NCBI GenBank assembly: GCA_002350545.1
Contig: DEEY01000024.1
Coordinates: 31,367-41,744, forward strand
Source of the DNA: Candidatus Saccharibacteria bacterium UBA2866
GTDB lineage: Bacteria > Patescibacteriota > Saccharimonadia > Saccharimonadales > Saccharimonadaceae
Direction: 5' to 3'
Length of the DNA: 10,378 nucleotides
Below the pieces are notes generated by a model, which saw only the letters and a program-made list of their open reading frames with translations, did no database searches and had not been told where the DNA came from. Of the stretch, positions 1 to 5,690 are shown one piece after another (the first letter of the stretch is position 1; every line of letters begins with the position of its first letter). Made by a program: the position numbers and the translations under genes.

Positions 1-588
1 TTATTCATCATCGTCCCCGGCATCATCAGCTTCTTCACCGACAAAGAAAAGCTCTCAAGCCTCGTCATAATCGGCATCGGCATCATCCTTCTCCTCGCGG
101 CTCAAGACGTTTTCTCTTACGACATCGCCTGGAAGGTCATCCTCGCCGTCGTTCTTATCGCCATCGGACTCGGCCTCGTCTTCCGCAGCATCTTCCACAC
201 AAACAACGATAAAGAAATCGGCAAAAAAATCGAGGACCTCGAAAACGGCAAAATTATGGATTCCCAAACCGCCATCTTCTCCGGCAACGAACGCACCTAT
301 AATAAAGAATCCTTCCAAGGTTCCAACATCATCGCTGTCTTTGGCGGAGTCGACCTAGATCTTAAAAATGCCAAATTCGAAAAAGACACCGTCATCAAAG
401 CCTTCTGCGCCTTCGGTGGTATCGATATCACCATCCCAGAAGACGTTCAAATCAAAATCAAATCCGGTTTCATTTTCGGCGGCATCAATGACGAGCGAAA
501 AGATGTCACAGCAAAAGGCAAACACACCATTTACATTGACGCCGCTGGCGCTTTCGGTGGCGTCTCTATCAACAGTAAAAAGAAGTAA
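1..588 (+). CDS. LiaF-like envelope-stress membrane protein, 5' truncated
   Basis: The frame is open from the first base, so the start lies left of the window; 195 codons plus the stop are visible. The first roughly 65 residues are very hydrophobic (runs of Ile, Leu, Val), enough for about two to three membrane segments. A short charged linker follows, then a C-terminal domain of roughly 110 residues with four evenly spaced Phe-Gly-Gly turns (FGGV, FGGI, FGGI, FGGV). Membrane segments followed by a beta-rich FGG-repeat domain are typical of the LiaF / cell-wall-active antibiotic response family (DUF2154). In Firmicutes, LiaF restrains the LiaRS two-component system that senses cell-envelope damage. 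No LiaR or LiaS gene is visible here, so the role is inferred from family only; this could equally be a general membrane protein with the same C-terminal fold. The internal ATG at 256 falls after the membrane part and is not the natural start. The gene converges on the deaminase gene at 704. Confidence 0.75.
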   Translation, partial: LFIIVPGIISFFTDKEKLSSLVIIGIGIILLLAAQDVFSYDIAWKVILAVVLIAIGLGLVFRSIFHTNNDKEIGKKIEDLENGKIMDSQTAIFSGNERTYNKESFQGSNIIAVFGGVDLDLKNAKFEKDTVIKAFCAFGGIDITIPEDVQIKIKSGFIFGGINDERKDVTAKGKHTIYIDAAGAFGGVSINSKKK

Positions 589-703
589 CTTACATTGCTT
601 TTACTAAATCAGAAATCCCGCCTCACGAATCTTTCCAAAACATCATCCAACTAAAAACAAGCATACCCCAAATATTCAATTTTCATAAATTCTTCTCTTC
701 TTT

Positions 704-1174
704 TTAATAAGTTACTTTATCAACCTTATTTTTATACTCATTGAAAAGTTCCAAGCACAACTCTCGATCTCGTTCCTCCAAAAACCATTCCGGTAAATTT
801 TCTCTTTCACCCATCATTTCTTCAAGCTTTTCATCTCTAAACCCAATCATCTCATTATCAACGAGAGTACAACCGTAATACACTTTATCAATATTTGCCC
901 ACAAAATCGCCGCTAGACACATCGGGCACGGTTCACCAGTAGTATATATTTGGCATCCCGACAAATCATATGTACCTAATTTTTGCTCAGCTTTTCTAAT
1001 CGCATCAATTTCGCCATGACAAGTTGAGTCGTTATTCTTAAGCACCTGATTATGCCCTGAAGCAATTATCGCACCGTCCTTTACGACCACCGCTCCAAAC
1101 GGTCCACCATCACCATTCAAAAAACCTTTCCTGGCTTCTTCAATTGCAACTTTCATATATTCTTTTTGGTACAT
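704..1174 (-). CDS. Nucleoside deaminase, guanine deaminase-like (CDA fold, zinc dependent)
   Basis: This 156-residue protein has both zinc-site motifs of the cytidine/deoxycytidylate deaminase superfamily. The first is C-H-G-E at 52-55, with His53 as zinc ligand and Glu55 as proton shuttle. The second is EPCPMC at 81-86, with Cys83 and Cys86 as the other ligands. The GGPFGAVVVKDG stretch at 23-34 and the overall length match the Bacillus guanine deaminase (GuaD) branch, which turns guanine into xanthine and ammonia; related enzymes act on adenosine in tRNA (TadA) or on cytosine. The substrate is therefore not settled; GuaD-like is preferred from the N-terminal block and the acidic C-terminal tail. 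The usual HAE is HGE here, a tolerated variation because the ligand and the glutamate are kept. The ATG lies 1 nt after the stop of the zinc-ribbon gene, with a purine-rich weak Shine-Dalgarno inside that gene, so the two are probably co-transcribed and translationally coupled. Confidence 0.87.
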   Translation of the reverse strand: MYQKEYMKVAIEEARKGFLNGDGGPFGAVVVKDGAIIASGHNQVLKNNDSTCHGEIDAIRKAEQKLGTYDLSGCQIYTTGEPCPMCLAAILWANIDKVYYGCTLVDNEMIGFRDEKLEEMMGERENLPEWFLEERDRELCLELFNEYKNKVDKVTY

Positions 1175-1175
1175 C

Positions 1176-1433
1176 TTAAGCAGCTTTCCATCGCTTCAAA
1201 GTCGGGAAAACCTTCGCACAATACTCACGCATCTGCTCGTTCGTCATCCCTGCTTGCTCGCCAAACTGCGCGCACTTATCAATAAACTCTTCCATCGTGC
1301 AATCTTCCACAAACTCGCCCTTATCAAAACACCACTTACAATAATCTTCGTTCACGCTCCCATCCGCATTCGTCGCAAACATCTCCTCTGACGTTAGTGG
1401 CATCGCACAACTTTGACAAATCTTTCCTTCCAT
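1176..1433 (-). CDS. Small zinc-ribbon domain protein
   Basis: This 85-residue protein carries two cysteine pairs, C6-x2-C9 and C32-x2-C35, in the settings CQSCAMPL and YCKWCFDKGEF. This matches the 'putative zinc ribbon' family (PF12674 type) found as short stand-alone proteins in many bacteria, whose function is unknown. The rest of the chain is acidic and probably helical, and ends in LKRWKAA. The start is well supported: AAGGAGG at 1438-1444 (minus strand) lies 4 nt before the ATG, and an extended -10 box sits just upstream. It is the first gene of a two-gene operon with the nucleoside deaminase. A zinc-binding or nucleic-acid role is plausible from the fold, but nothing in the sequence shows a partner. 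Confidence 0.82.
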   Translation of the reverse strand: MEGKICQSCAMPLTSEEMFATNADGSVNEDYCKWCFDKGEFVEDCTMEEFIDKCAQFGEQAGMTNEQMREYCAKVFPTLKRWKAA

Positions 1434-1461
1434 TTTTCCTCCTTGTTAATCACCTACTACT

Positions 1462-1470
1462 ATTATACCA
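1462..1470 (-). promoter_or_regulatory. Extended -10 promoter for zinc-ribbon/deaminase operon
   Basis: On the minus strand this reads TGG followed by TATAAT (box at 1462-1467), an extended -10 element. Transcription would begin near 1455, giving a leader of about 20 nt that contains the strong AAGGAGG. No clear -35 is visible, which fits an extended -10 promoter. It lies only 10 nt from the oppositely directed -10 box of the tRNA-binding protein gene. Confidence 0.65.
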
Positions 1471-1474
1471 AATA

Positions 1475-1483
1475 TGCTATAAT
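1475..1483 (+). promoter_or_regulatory. Extended -10 promoter for the tRNA-binding protein gene
   Basis: This reads TGC followed by a perfect TATAAT at 1478-1483. The expected transcription start is near 1490, so the leader is about 20 nt and carries AAAGGA (1501-1506) 4 nt before the ATG at 1511. Upstream sequence that would form its -35 overlaps the opposing promoter. Confidence 0.65.
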
Positions 1484-1510
1484 AGCACCTAATAATAGAG
1501 AAAGGACAAA

Positions 1511-1840
1511 ATGCTCACCTTAGAAGAATTCGACAAAGTAGATATGCGCGTAGGAACCATTATCAAAGTCAAACTCAACAAACGCGCCCGCGTCCCAGCC
1601 TACGGATTAACCATTGATCTCGGCGAAGAACTTGGTATCAAAACCTCTTCCGCTCAAATCACCGATTTATATAAGCCAGAAGACCTTATCGACCAACAAG
1701 TTATTGTTGTAACCAACTTCGCACCAATCCGTATTGCCGATGTGAAAAGCGAAGTTCGCGTCCTAGGTGCAGACACCGAAAAAGGCTGCGTTCTATTAAA
1801 ACCTCAACAAAAAATTCAAAACGGCAGTAAAATCTTCTAG
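1511..1840 (+). CDS. csaA: tRNA-binding domain protein, CsaA/YgjH type
   Basis: The protein has 109 residues, the full length of the stand-alone tRNA-binding proteins CsaA (Bacillus) and YgjH (E. coli). It is a single OB-fold domain like the C-terminal extension of some methionyl-tRNA synthetases. Visible family hallmarks are VDMRVGTI at 10-17, SSAQIT at 46-51, VTNFAP at 67-72 and KSEVRVLGA at 79-87. CsaA was first described as having chaperone or export-linked activity, but the fold argues mainly for tRNA binding; the cellular role is not firmly known. It is a monocistronic gene with its own promoter, divergent from the zinc-ribbon operon. Its TAG stop lies in CTAG, which is also the stop of the converging DUF1653 gene. 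The gene symbol is given by family resemblance. Confidence 0.85.
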   Translation: MLTLEEFDKVDMRVGTIIKVKLNKRARVPAYGLTIDLGEELGIKTSSAQITDLYKPEDLIDQQVIVVTNFAPIRIADVKSEVRVLGADTEKGCVLLKPQQKIQNGSKIF

Positions 1841-2082
1841 CCTTCCTTTATTCCATCCACTAATTCAAACCGATATTTTTGTTTCACATCCGGGTATTTT
1901 TTATGGTCCACTTCACTAATAAACATTTCAAGTGGCCTCACCCATAGCATCCCATTACCATAAAGCGCTCGATAAATCACCACCAACTCTTCCGTCTCCG
2001 AGTCCCTCCCAATATCTTCCACGATATACATTCCACCTTTAAAGTGTCGATACACTCCATGCACTACTAATTCTCTTTTCAT
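1837..2082 (-). CDS. DUF1653 family protein
   Basis: This is an 81-residue protein with the full DUF1653 signature: YRHFKG at 11-16, the SETEELVVIYRALYG block at 28-42 and LWVRPLEMF at 46-54. The family consists of small soluble proteins of unknown function. The frame extends upstream to 2142, but the start at 2082 is preferred. It has GAGG a few nt upstream, the motifs begin right after it, and its ATG overlaps the TGA of the AlkD-like gene as ATGA. The extra 20 residues of the longer version would lie wholly inside that gene and look like low-complexity read-through. It is the last gene of the rny operon. Confidence 0.85.
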   Translation of the reverse strand: MKRELVVHGVYRHFKGGMYIVEDIGRDSETEELVVIYRALYGNGMLWVRPLEMFISEVDHKKYPDVKQKYRFELVDGIKEG

Positions 2083-2780
2083 TTTTTCCTCATCCTTTTT
2101 AAAATCTCCTTTTCCTCCGGCTCCACCCGGTACGAATCGCAAACCTTCGAAATCGTTTTATTAAAAGTCCACTTTGGCAAACTTGACGCCACCAAATATC
2201 CAGTAGTTGCAGCTGGGAACTTAATAAAACACTCGGCTAGTAGCCACGCAATCGCCATCCGTATATAATACTCTTTCCGACTCGCCAAGCTTTCCACTCT
2301 ATCAAATATTACATTCAAATAATCAGAATCAATATACAAAGCCTTCAAAAGCACCAGCCCCACCCGCACCGGAAACTCCTCATCACTATCAATCAATTTA
2401 TCAATCTTCTGCTCCAAAAATTCCGCCCGGTGTTTTTTAATCAGTTTCGAAACACCCGAGCAAAATATATCACACGTGCACCAGTTATCAATATAAGAAA
2501 CTTGTGAGTCAAATCGCGCAAGCATCTCGTCATAATTCAACCGGCAAATCAACATACCCCGCGCCAACACCTCTTCAATCGCCACCGGCTCCACTTTAAT
2601 GAATTCCAAAATCTTTTCTTTCGGCACTTGGCTTACAATCTCCCGAACCATCGGAATTCTCACGCCAATAAACGGCCTATCACTCGGCACCCCCTTCATC
2701 GTAAAATCACGATATTCTTCATCCGCATTAAAAGCTAACTGACTTCTTAATTCCTTATAATTATCAATTGCTTTTGCCAT
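2079..2780 (-). CDS. AlkD-like DNA alkylation repair protein (HEAT-like repeat glycosylase family)
   Basis: This 233-residue, mostly helical protein fits the DNA_alkylation (PF08713) family. Its best known member, Bacillus cereus AlkD, excises N3- and N7-alkylated purines without flipping the base. Trp100 and Asp104 in the NWCTCD stretch have the same W-x3-D spacing as the AlkD residues Trp109/Asp113. Arg139 lies 35 residues after the Asp, as Arg148 does in AlkD, and a Trp (179) is found about where Trp187 would fall. This supports, but does not prove, an active glycosylase; several AlkD paralogues have lost activity. It follows rny by 15 nt, with no clear Shine-Dalgarno before its ATG, so it probably relies on coupling to rny translation. 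It overlaps the DUF1653 gene by 4 nt. TGA serves as the stop, indicating the standard code. Confidence 0.85.
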   Translation of the reverse strand: MAKAIDNYKELRSQLAFNADEEYRDFTMKGVPSDRPFIGVRIPMVREIVSQVPKEKILEFIKVEPVAIEEVLARGMLICRLNYDEMLARFDSQVSYIDNWCTCDIFCSGVSKLIKKHRAEFLEQKIDKLIDSDEEFPVRVGLVLLKALYIDSDYLNVIFDRVESLASRKEYYIRMAIAWLLAECFIKFPAATTGYLVASSLPKWTFNKTISKVCDSYRVEPEEKEILKRMRKK

Positions 2781-2795
2781 CTAAATCACTAAACG

Positions 2796-4313
2796 CTATT
2801 TCGCGTATTCAACCGCACGAGTTTCCCGAATCACATTCACCTTGATAATTCCAGGATAACTCATCGTTGCTTCAATCTTGTTTGCAATATCACGCGCTAG
2901 TTTCAAAGCCGACAAATCATCAATCTGCTTTGGCTCCACAATTACACGAATTTCTCTGCCAGCCGAAATTGCATAAGCCTTATCAATACCCGGGAACGAA
3001 GTTGCAATATTCTCAAGATCACGCATTCTTTCCGCAAAGTTCTCCGCTGAAATATTCCTCGCACCAGGACGAGCCGCGCTCATTGCATCACAAATCTTCA
3101 CAATAATCGCTTCTGGTGTAGTTGGTTCAATATCATCGTGATGAGCTGCAATCGCATGCACCACTTCATCGCTCATACCATATTTCTTCGCCAGCTCTGC
3201 ACCAATATCTGCATGTTTACCTTCAATCTTATGAGTCACAGCCTTACCCATATCGTGAAGAAGAGCCGCAGTCTTCGCGATTCTTTTGTCAGCACCAATT
3301 TCCTCTGCAATCATACCAGCCACATGTGCCATCTCAATCGAATGAAGTAACACATTCTGGCCATACGAGGTCCTAAATTTTAGTTCACCTAAAAGATGTA
3401 AAATCTCGCGCGGAATCCCCACAATTCCCACCTCACGTGCTGCATCTTCACCAGCACGCACTACTTCCTTTTCAATCTCGCGCTCAGCCTTAGCCACCGC
3501 ATCTTCAATCGATGACGGGTTAATGCGTCCGTCTTTCATTAAACGCTCCAACGCATATCTTGCCACCTGACGACGAATCGGGTCAAATGAGGATAAAACC
3601 ACCATACCAGGCGTATCATCAACTAAAATATCCACGCCAGTTGCACGTTGCAACGCCTGAATATTACGACCTTCCTTACCAATAATCCGCCCCTTCATAT
3701 CATCATCCGGCAGCTTCAAAGCCGTCACTGTTCGATCAGCCGTCACTTCAGAAGACATTCTTTCCATAGCAGTAAGAAGCATCGCCTGCGCCGCCTCATC
3801 AACCCCGTGTTTAATTTCTTTTTGTTCCTTCGTAACAAGCCCAACCAAATCCTGCTTAATATCATTCTCCGTCATCTTCATCAACTTTTCTTTCGCGTCC
3901 GCCTTAGACAAGCCTGCAATCTTTTCCAGTTTTTCGTGCTGTTTAGTCCTAATATCACGCACTTCTTGCTTTAGTTCATCTAATTCTTTTTCTTCCTTGG
4001 CCAACTTTTCCGTCTTCTTTTCTAGTTGATCCAACTTTGAATCTAAGGTCGTCTCACGCTCCGCCAAACGATTCTCAGTTTTCTTCCATTCACGCCGGCG
4101 TTCATTTTCTTCAGCTTGATTCTTTTCGGTAATAGCAGAAGCTTCTTTTTTCGCATTCAACACAATATCCTGTGCTTCACGCTTCGCCTTCCTAACTAAA
4201 TCATCTGCTTTATCTTTGCCGCCTTTCTCATTTTTCTTATTGTAAGCAAAAATACCTCCCGCCCCAGCAGCGATTCCTACCACGGCGGCAATTATTGGAA
4301 CAATAATCTCCAT
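2796..4313 (-). CDS. rny: Ribonuclease Y
   Basis: This 505-residue protein has the complete domain order of RNase Y, the membrane-anchored endoribonuclease that starts mRNA decay in many bacteria lacking RNase E. One N-terminal membrane helix (about residues 3-24) is followed by a long charged coiled coil (about 30-150). A KH RNA-binding domain follows with the GRIIGKEGRN loop at 208-217. The HD domain has the metal-binding His-Asp pair in LLHDMGK at 351-357, further histidines at 324 and 391-392, and Asp409 in KICDA. The length is typical (about 500-520). The start is backed by AAAGGG at 4318-4323, 4 nt before the ATG. It heads an operon with the AlkD-like and DUF1653 genes, driven by an extended -10 promoter at 4398-4406. 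The call is secure. Confidence 0.96.
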   Translation of the reverse strand: MEIIVPIIAAVVGIAAGAGGIFAYNKKNEKGGKDKADDLVRKAKREAQDIVLNAKKEASAITEKNQAEENERRREWKKTENRLAERETTLDSKLDQLEKKTEKLAKEEKELDELKQEVRDIRTKQHEKLEKIAGLSKADAKEKLMKMTENDIKQDLVGLVTKEQKEIKHGVDEAAQAMLLTAMERMSSEVTADRTVTALKLPDDDMKGRIIGKEGRNIQALQRATGVDILVDDTPGMVVLSSFDPIRRQVARYALERLMKDGRINPSSIEDAVAKAEREIEKEVVRAGEDAAREVGIVGIPREILHLLGELKFRTSYGQNVLLHSIEMAHVAGMIAEEIGADKRIAKTAALLHDMGKAVTHKIEGKHADIGAELAKKYGMSDEVVHAIAAHHDDIEPTTPEAIIVKICDAMSAARPGARNISAENFAERMRDLENIATSFPGIDKAYAISAGREIRVIVEPKQIDDLSALKLARDIANKIEATMSYPGIIKVNVIRETRAVEYAK

Positions 4314-4397
4314 AATTCCCTTTCTAATTGTTTTTGTCGATATTTTTCTTATATCAACGGGTTAACAAATAACATCAATTTATAATATTCCACTTCT

Positions 4398-4406
4398 ATT
4401 ATACCA
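4398..4406 (-). promoter_or_regulatory. Extended -10 promoter for rny operon
   Basis: On the minus strand, TGG directly precedes a perfect TATAAT (4398-4403). A -35 at 17 nt would read TTTATT, which is poor, so the extended -10 probably carries recognition. The leader to the rny ATG would be about 80 nt, the longest of the inferred leaders in this window; I see no riboswitch-like fold in it. Confidence 0.6.
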
Positions 4407-4436
4407 CAAAACCCACTAAAAATAAACTCGTCATGC

Positions 4437-4465
4437 TTGCATTTTTAAACCAGCAAGAGTACACT
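4437..4465 (+). promoter_or_regulatory. Probable sigma-A promoter for the 73-residue protein gene
   Basis: TTGCAT at 4437-4442 is followed, after 17 nt, by TACACT at 4460-4465. These are moderate matches to -35 and -10 with ideal spacing. Transcription would start near 4472, just before the strong Shine-Dalgarno TTGGAGGT (4477-4484), leaving a short leader. Confidence 0.45.
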
Positions 4466-4487
4466 AGATAAAACTATTGGAGGTAAA

Positions 4488-4709
4488 ATGGGAAAAATCC
4501 AAGAAATGCTATTAAAAAATGGGGTCATCTATAAAGCACCAGATGGCTCCACTTCTTATATTGAAGGAAGCTTAGTTTCGAACTCTTTAGTTGTGCGTAA
4601 TTCTAGTGGCTGGGTCACTCACCGCATTGAACGCTCTTCTAATGGAGTTGATCTCGTAGTTCGCAATGTCTCAACCGGCCTAGTCGAAACGAAAATTACC
4701 GCTTGGTAA
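4488..4709 (+). CDS. Hypothetical 73-residue protein with three beta-type repeats
   Basis: I do not recognise this protein. It is supported as a real gene by a near-ideal Shine-Dalgarno (GGAGGT ending 3 nt before the ATG), an upstream promoter candidate and an exact fit between rny and dnaJ. After a short helix-like start (MGKIQEMLLKNG) the chain is made of about three units of 22 residues. The clearest are SLVVRNSSGWVTHRI (33-47) and DLVVRNVSTGLVETKI (55-70). A weaker unit begins around GVIYKAPDGSTSYI (12-25). Each looks like a beta hairpin with a Ser/Asn/Gly turn. There is no signal peptide, membrane segment, cysteine or catalytic motif. It ends 2 nt before the converging dnaJ stop, with no terminator seen between. 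It may be a small cytoplasmic beta-repeat protein, or a mediator of protein-protein contact; this is speculation. Confidence 0.8.
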   Translation: MGKIQEMLLKNGVIYKAPDGSTSYIEGSLVSNSLVVRNSSGWVTHRIERSSNGVDLVVRNVSTGLVETKITAW

Positions 4710-4711
4710 TC

Positions 4712-5632
4712 TTAACCCCAAAACCCTCGTTTTTTGCTACCTTTAAACTCCTCCAAAAGCTCTTTTTGTTTTTTCGATAGATTCTTTGGCGTTTCCACAA
4801 TTACCGTCACAATATGCGGACCCCTATCACCATTCGCTCTAAACGGCACGCCATGCCCCGACAATTTAAATGGTGTTCCCGATTGTGTCCCTGCCGGCAC
4901 TTTCATCGTTACTGTACCATCAACCGTTTCCACATCGATTTCACATCCAAGTGCTGCATCCACCATACCGATTCTTTGTTCCGATAAAATAATCGCACCC
5001 TCCCTCGTCAAATGCTTATGCGGCTTGACTCGCACCCTTACGTATAAATCACCCGGCTCCGTTCCACCTTCTGGCGCCGGTCCACCCTTGCCACGTAACC
5101 TAATACTCATTCCGTCATCAATTCCTGCTGGAATTTTCACCTTCAAATCTTTTCCATCCAAATTTACTTTCTTTGTCGCTCCAAAAATTGCCTCTTCAAA
5201 TGTCAACGTCACCGAAGTTTGATAATCTGCTCCACGACGTGCTCTCCTTGCTCCTCCCCCAAATCCAAAAATACTTCCTAATATATCATCAAATCCCCCA
5301 GCACCGCCAAAATCAAAATTAAACGTTTGCCCATTAAAGTTAAATGCTCCACCCTGGCCAAATGGATTACCAGCCGCTCCACCAAACGGGCTGCCACTAG
5401 CTCCGCCTACACCAGCATGTCCAAACTGATCATATCTCGCTCGTTTTTGTTTATCAGAAAGCACATCATGCGCTTCATTAATTTCCTTAAATTTCGCTTC
5501 TGCCTCTTTATCGCCAGGATTCTTATCTGGATGATATTTTACCGCTAGCTTTCGATAAGCCTTCTTAATTTCATCATCCGACGCATTTTTTGATACGCCC
5601 AAAACTTCATAGTAGTCTCTTTTGCTTGCCAT
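4712..5632 (-). CDS. dnaJ: Class B DnaJ/CbpA-type Hsp40 co-chaperone (no zinc finger)
   Basis: This 306-residue co-chaperone stimulates the ATPase of DnaK (Hsp70) and delivers unfolded clients. The J domain spans about 5-70, with the essential His-Pro-Asp at 34-36 and the KFKEINEAHDVLSD helix. A Gly/Phe-rich linker follows (about 71-128), ending in a basic RRARRG patch. Two beta-sandwich client-binding domains (about 137-290) and a charged C-terminus complete the protein. The four CxxCxGxG repeats of class A DnaJ are absent; only one cysteine is present, so this is a class B (CbpA-like) protein and the symbol dnaJ is used loosely. Transcription is predicted to be heat-shock controlled through a CIRCE operator directly upstream. 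The inferred mRNA start is only about 4 nt before the ATG and no Shine-Dalgarno is present. No dnaK, grpE or hrcA lies in the window. It follows virB4 in the same direction with no terminator between them. Confidence 0.93.
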   Translation of the reverse strand: MASKRDYYEVLGVSKNASDDEIKKAYRKLAVKYHPDKNPGDKEAEAKFKEINEAHDVLSDKQKRARYDQFGHAGVGGASGSPFGGAAGNPFGQGGAFNFNGQTFNFDFGGAGGFDDILGSIFGFGGGARRARRGADYQTSVTLTFEEAIFGATKKVNLDGKDLKVKIPAGIDDGMSIRLRGKGGPAPEGGTEPGDLYVRVRVKPHKHLTREGAIILSEQRIGMVDAALGCEIDVETVDGTVTMKVPAGTQSGTPFKLSGHGVPFRANGDRGPHIVTVIVETPKNLSKKQKELLEEFKGSKKRGFWG

Positions 5633-5642
5633 AATATAGTAT

Positions 5643-5671
5643 ATTATACTCTACTAGCACTCCAGCGTCAA
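5643..5671 (-). promoter_or_regulatory. Sigma-A promoter of dnaJ
   Basis: On the minus strand a -35 TTGACG (5666-5671) is followed by exactly 17 nt and a perfect TATAAT (5643-5648). The predicted start is near 5636, only about 4 nt before the ATG at 5632, leaving no room for a Shine-Dalgarno. The -35 hexamer occupies the CIRCE spacer and one CIRCE arm falls between -35 and -10, so bound HrcA would block polymerase. Confidence 0.85.
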
Positions 5672-5680
5672 GAGTGCTAA
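5654..5680 (-). promoter_or_regulatory. CIRCE operator (HrcA binding site)
   Basis: This 27-bp inverted repeat reads TTAGCACTC, nine spacer bases, then GAGTGCTAG on the minus strand. That matches the CIRCE consensus (TTAGCACTC-N9-GAGTGCTAA) in 17 of 18 arm positions. CIRCE is the operator of the heat-shock repressor HrcA, which controls groE and dnaK/dnaJ genes in many bacteria. Its position over the dnaJ promoter fits repression. Confidence 0.95.
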
Positions 5681-5690
5681 AAACCAAATC

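Noticed and set aside
262..269. Considered ATG at 256 as the start of the left-edge gene
   Set aside because: It would remove the membrane segments encoded in frame upstream, and the frame is open to base 1.
55..318. 87-residue minus-strand frame, very acidic
   Set aside because: It lies fully antisense to the LiaF-like gene, with Asp/Glu-rich content that comes from ATC and GTC codons of the membrane segments.
583..717. 10-bp inverted repeat (583-592 and 708-717) at the ends of the two converging genes
   Set aside because: Each arm is itself nearly palindromic, the loop is over 110 nt, and the arms lie in or next to coding ends; chance is likely and it is not a terminator.
2083..2142. Longer start for the DUF1653 protein at 2142
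   Set aside because: The extra residues lie entirely inside the AlkD-like gene and do not belong to the family domain; the ATG at 2082 has a GAGG and an ATGA overlap.
3648..3974. 108-residue + strand open frame, and several others between 2867 and 3376
   Set aside because: They are shadows of rny on the opposite strand, rich in His, Ser and Gln as expected from antisense reading.
4436..4457. CTTGC / GCAAG short hairpin upstream of the 73-residue gene
   Set aside because: It is only 5 bp long with no T run; it overlaps the promoter and may be chance.
4734..5222. 162-residue open frame on the + strand inside dnaJ
   Set aside because: It is antisense to a clear dnaJ gene, has no ribosome site and no recognisable domain; its composition mirrors the dnaJ codons.
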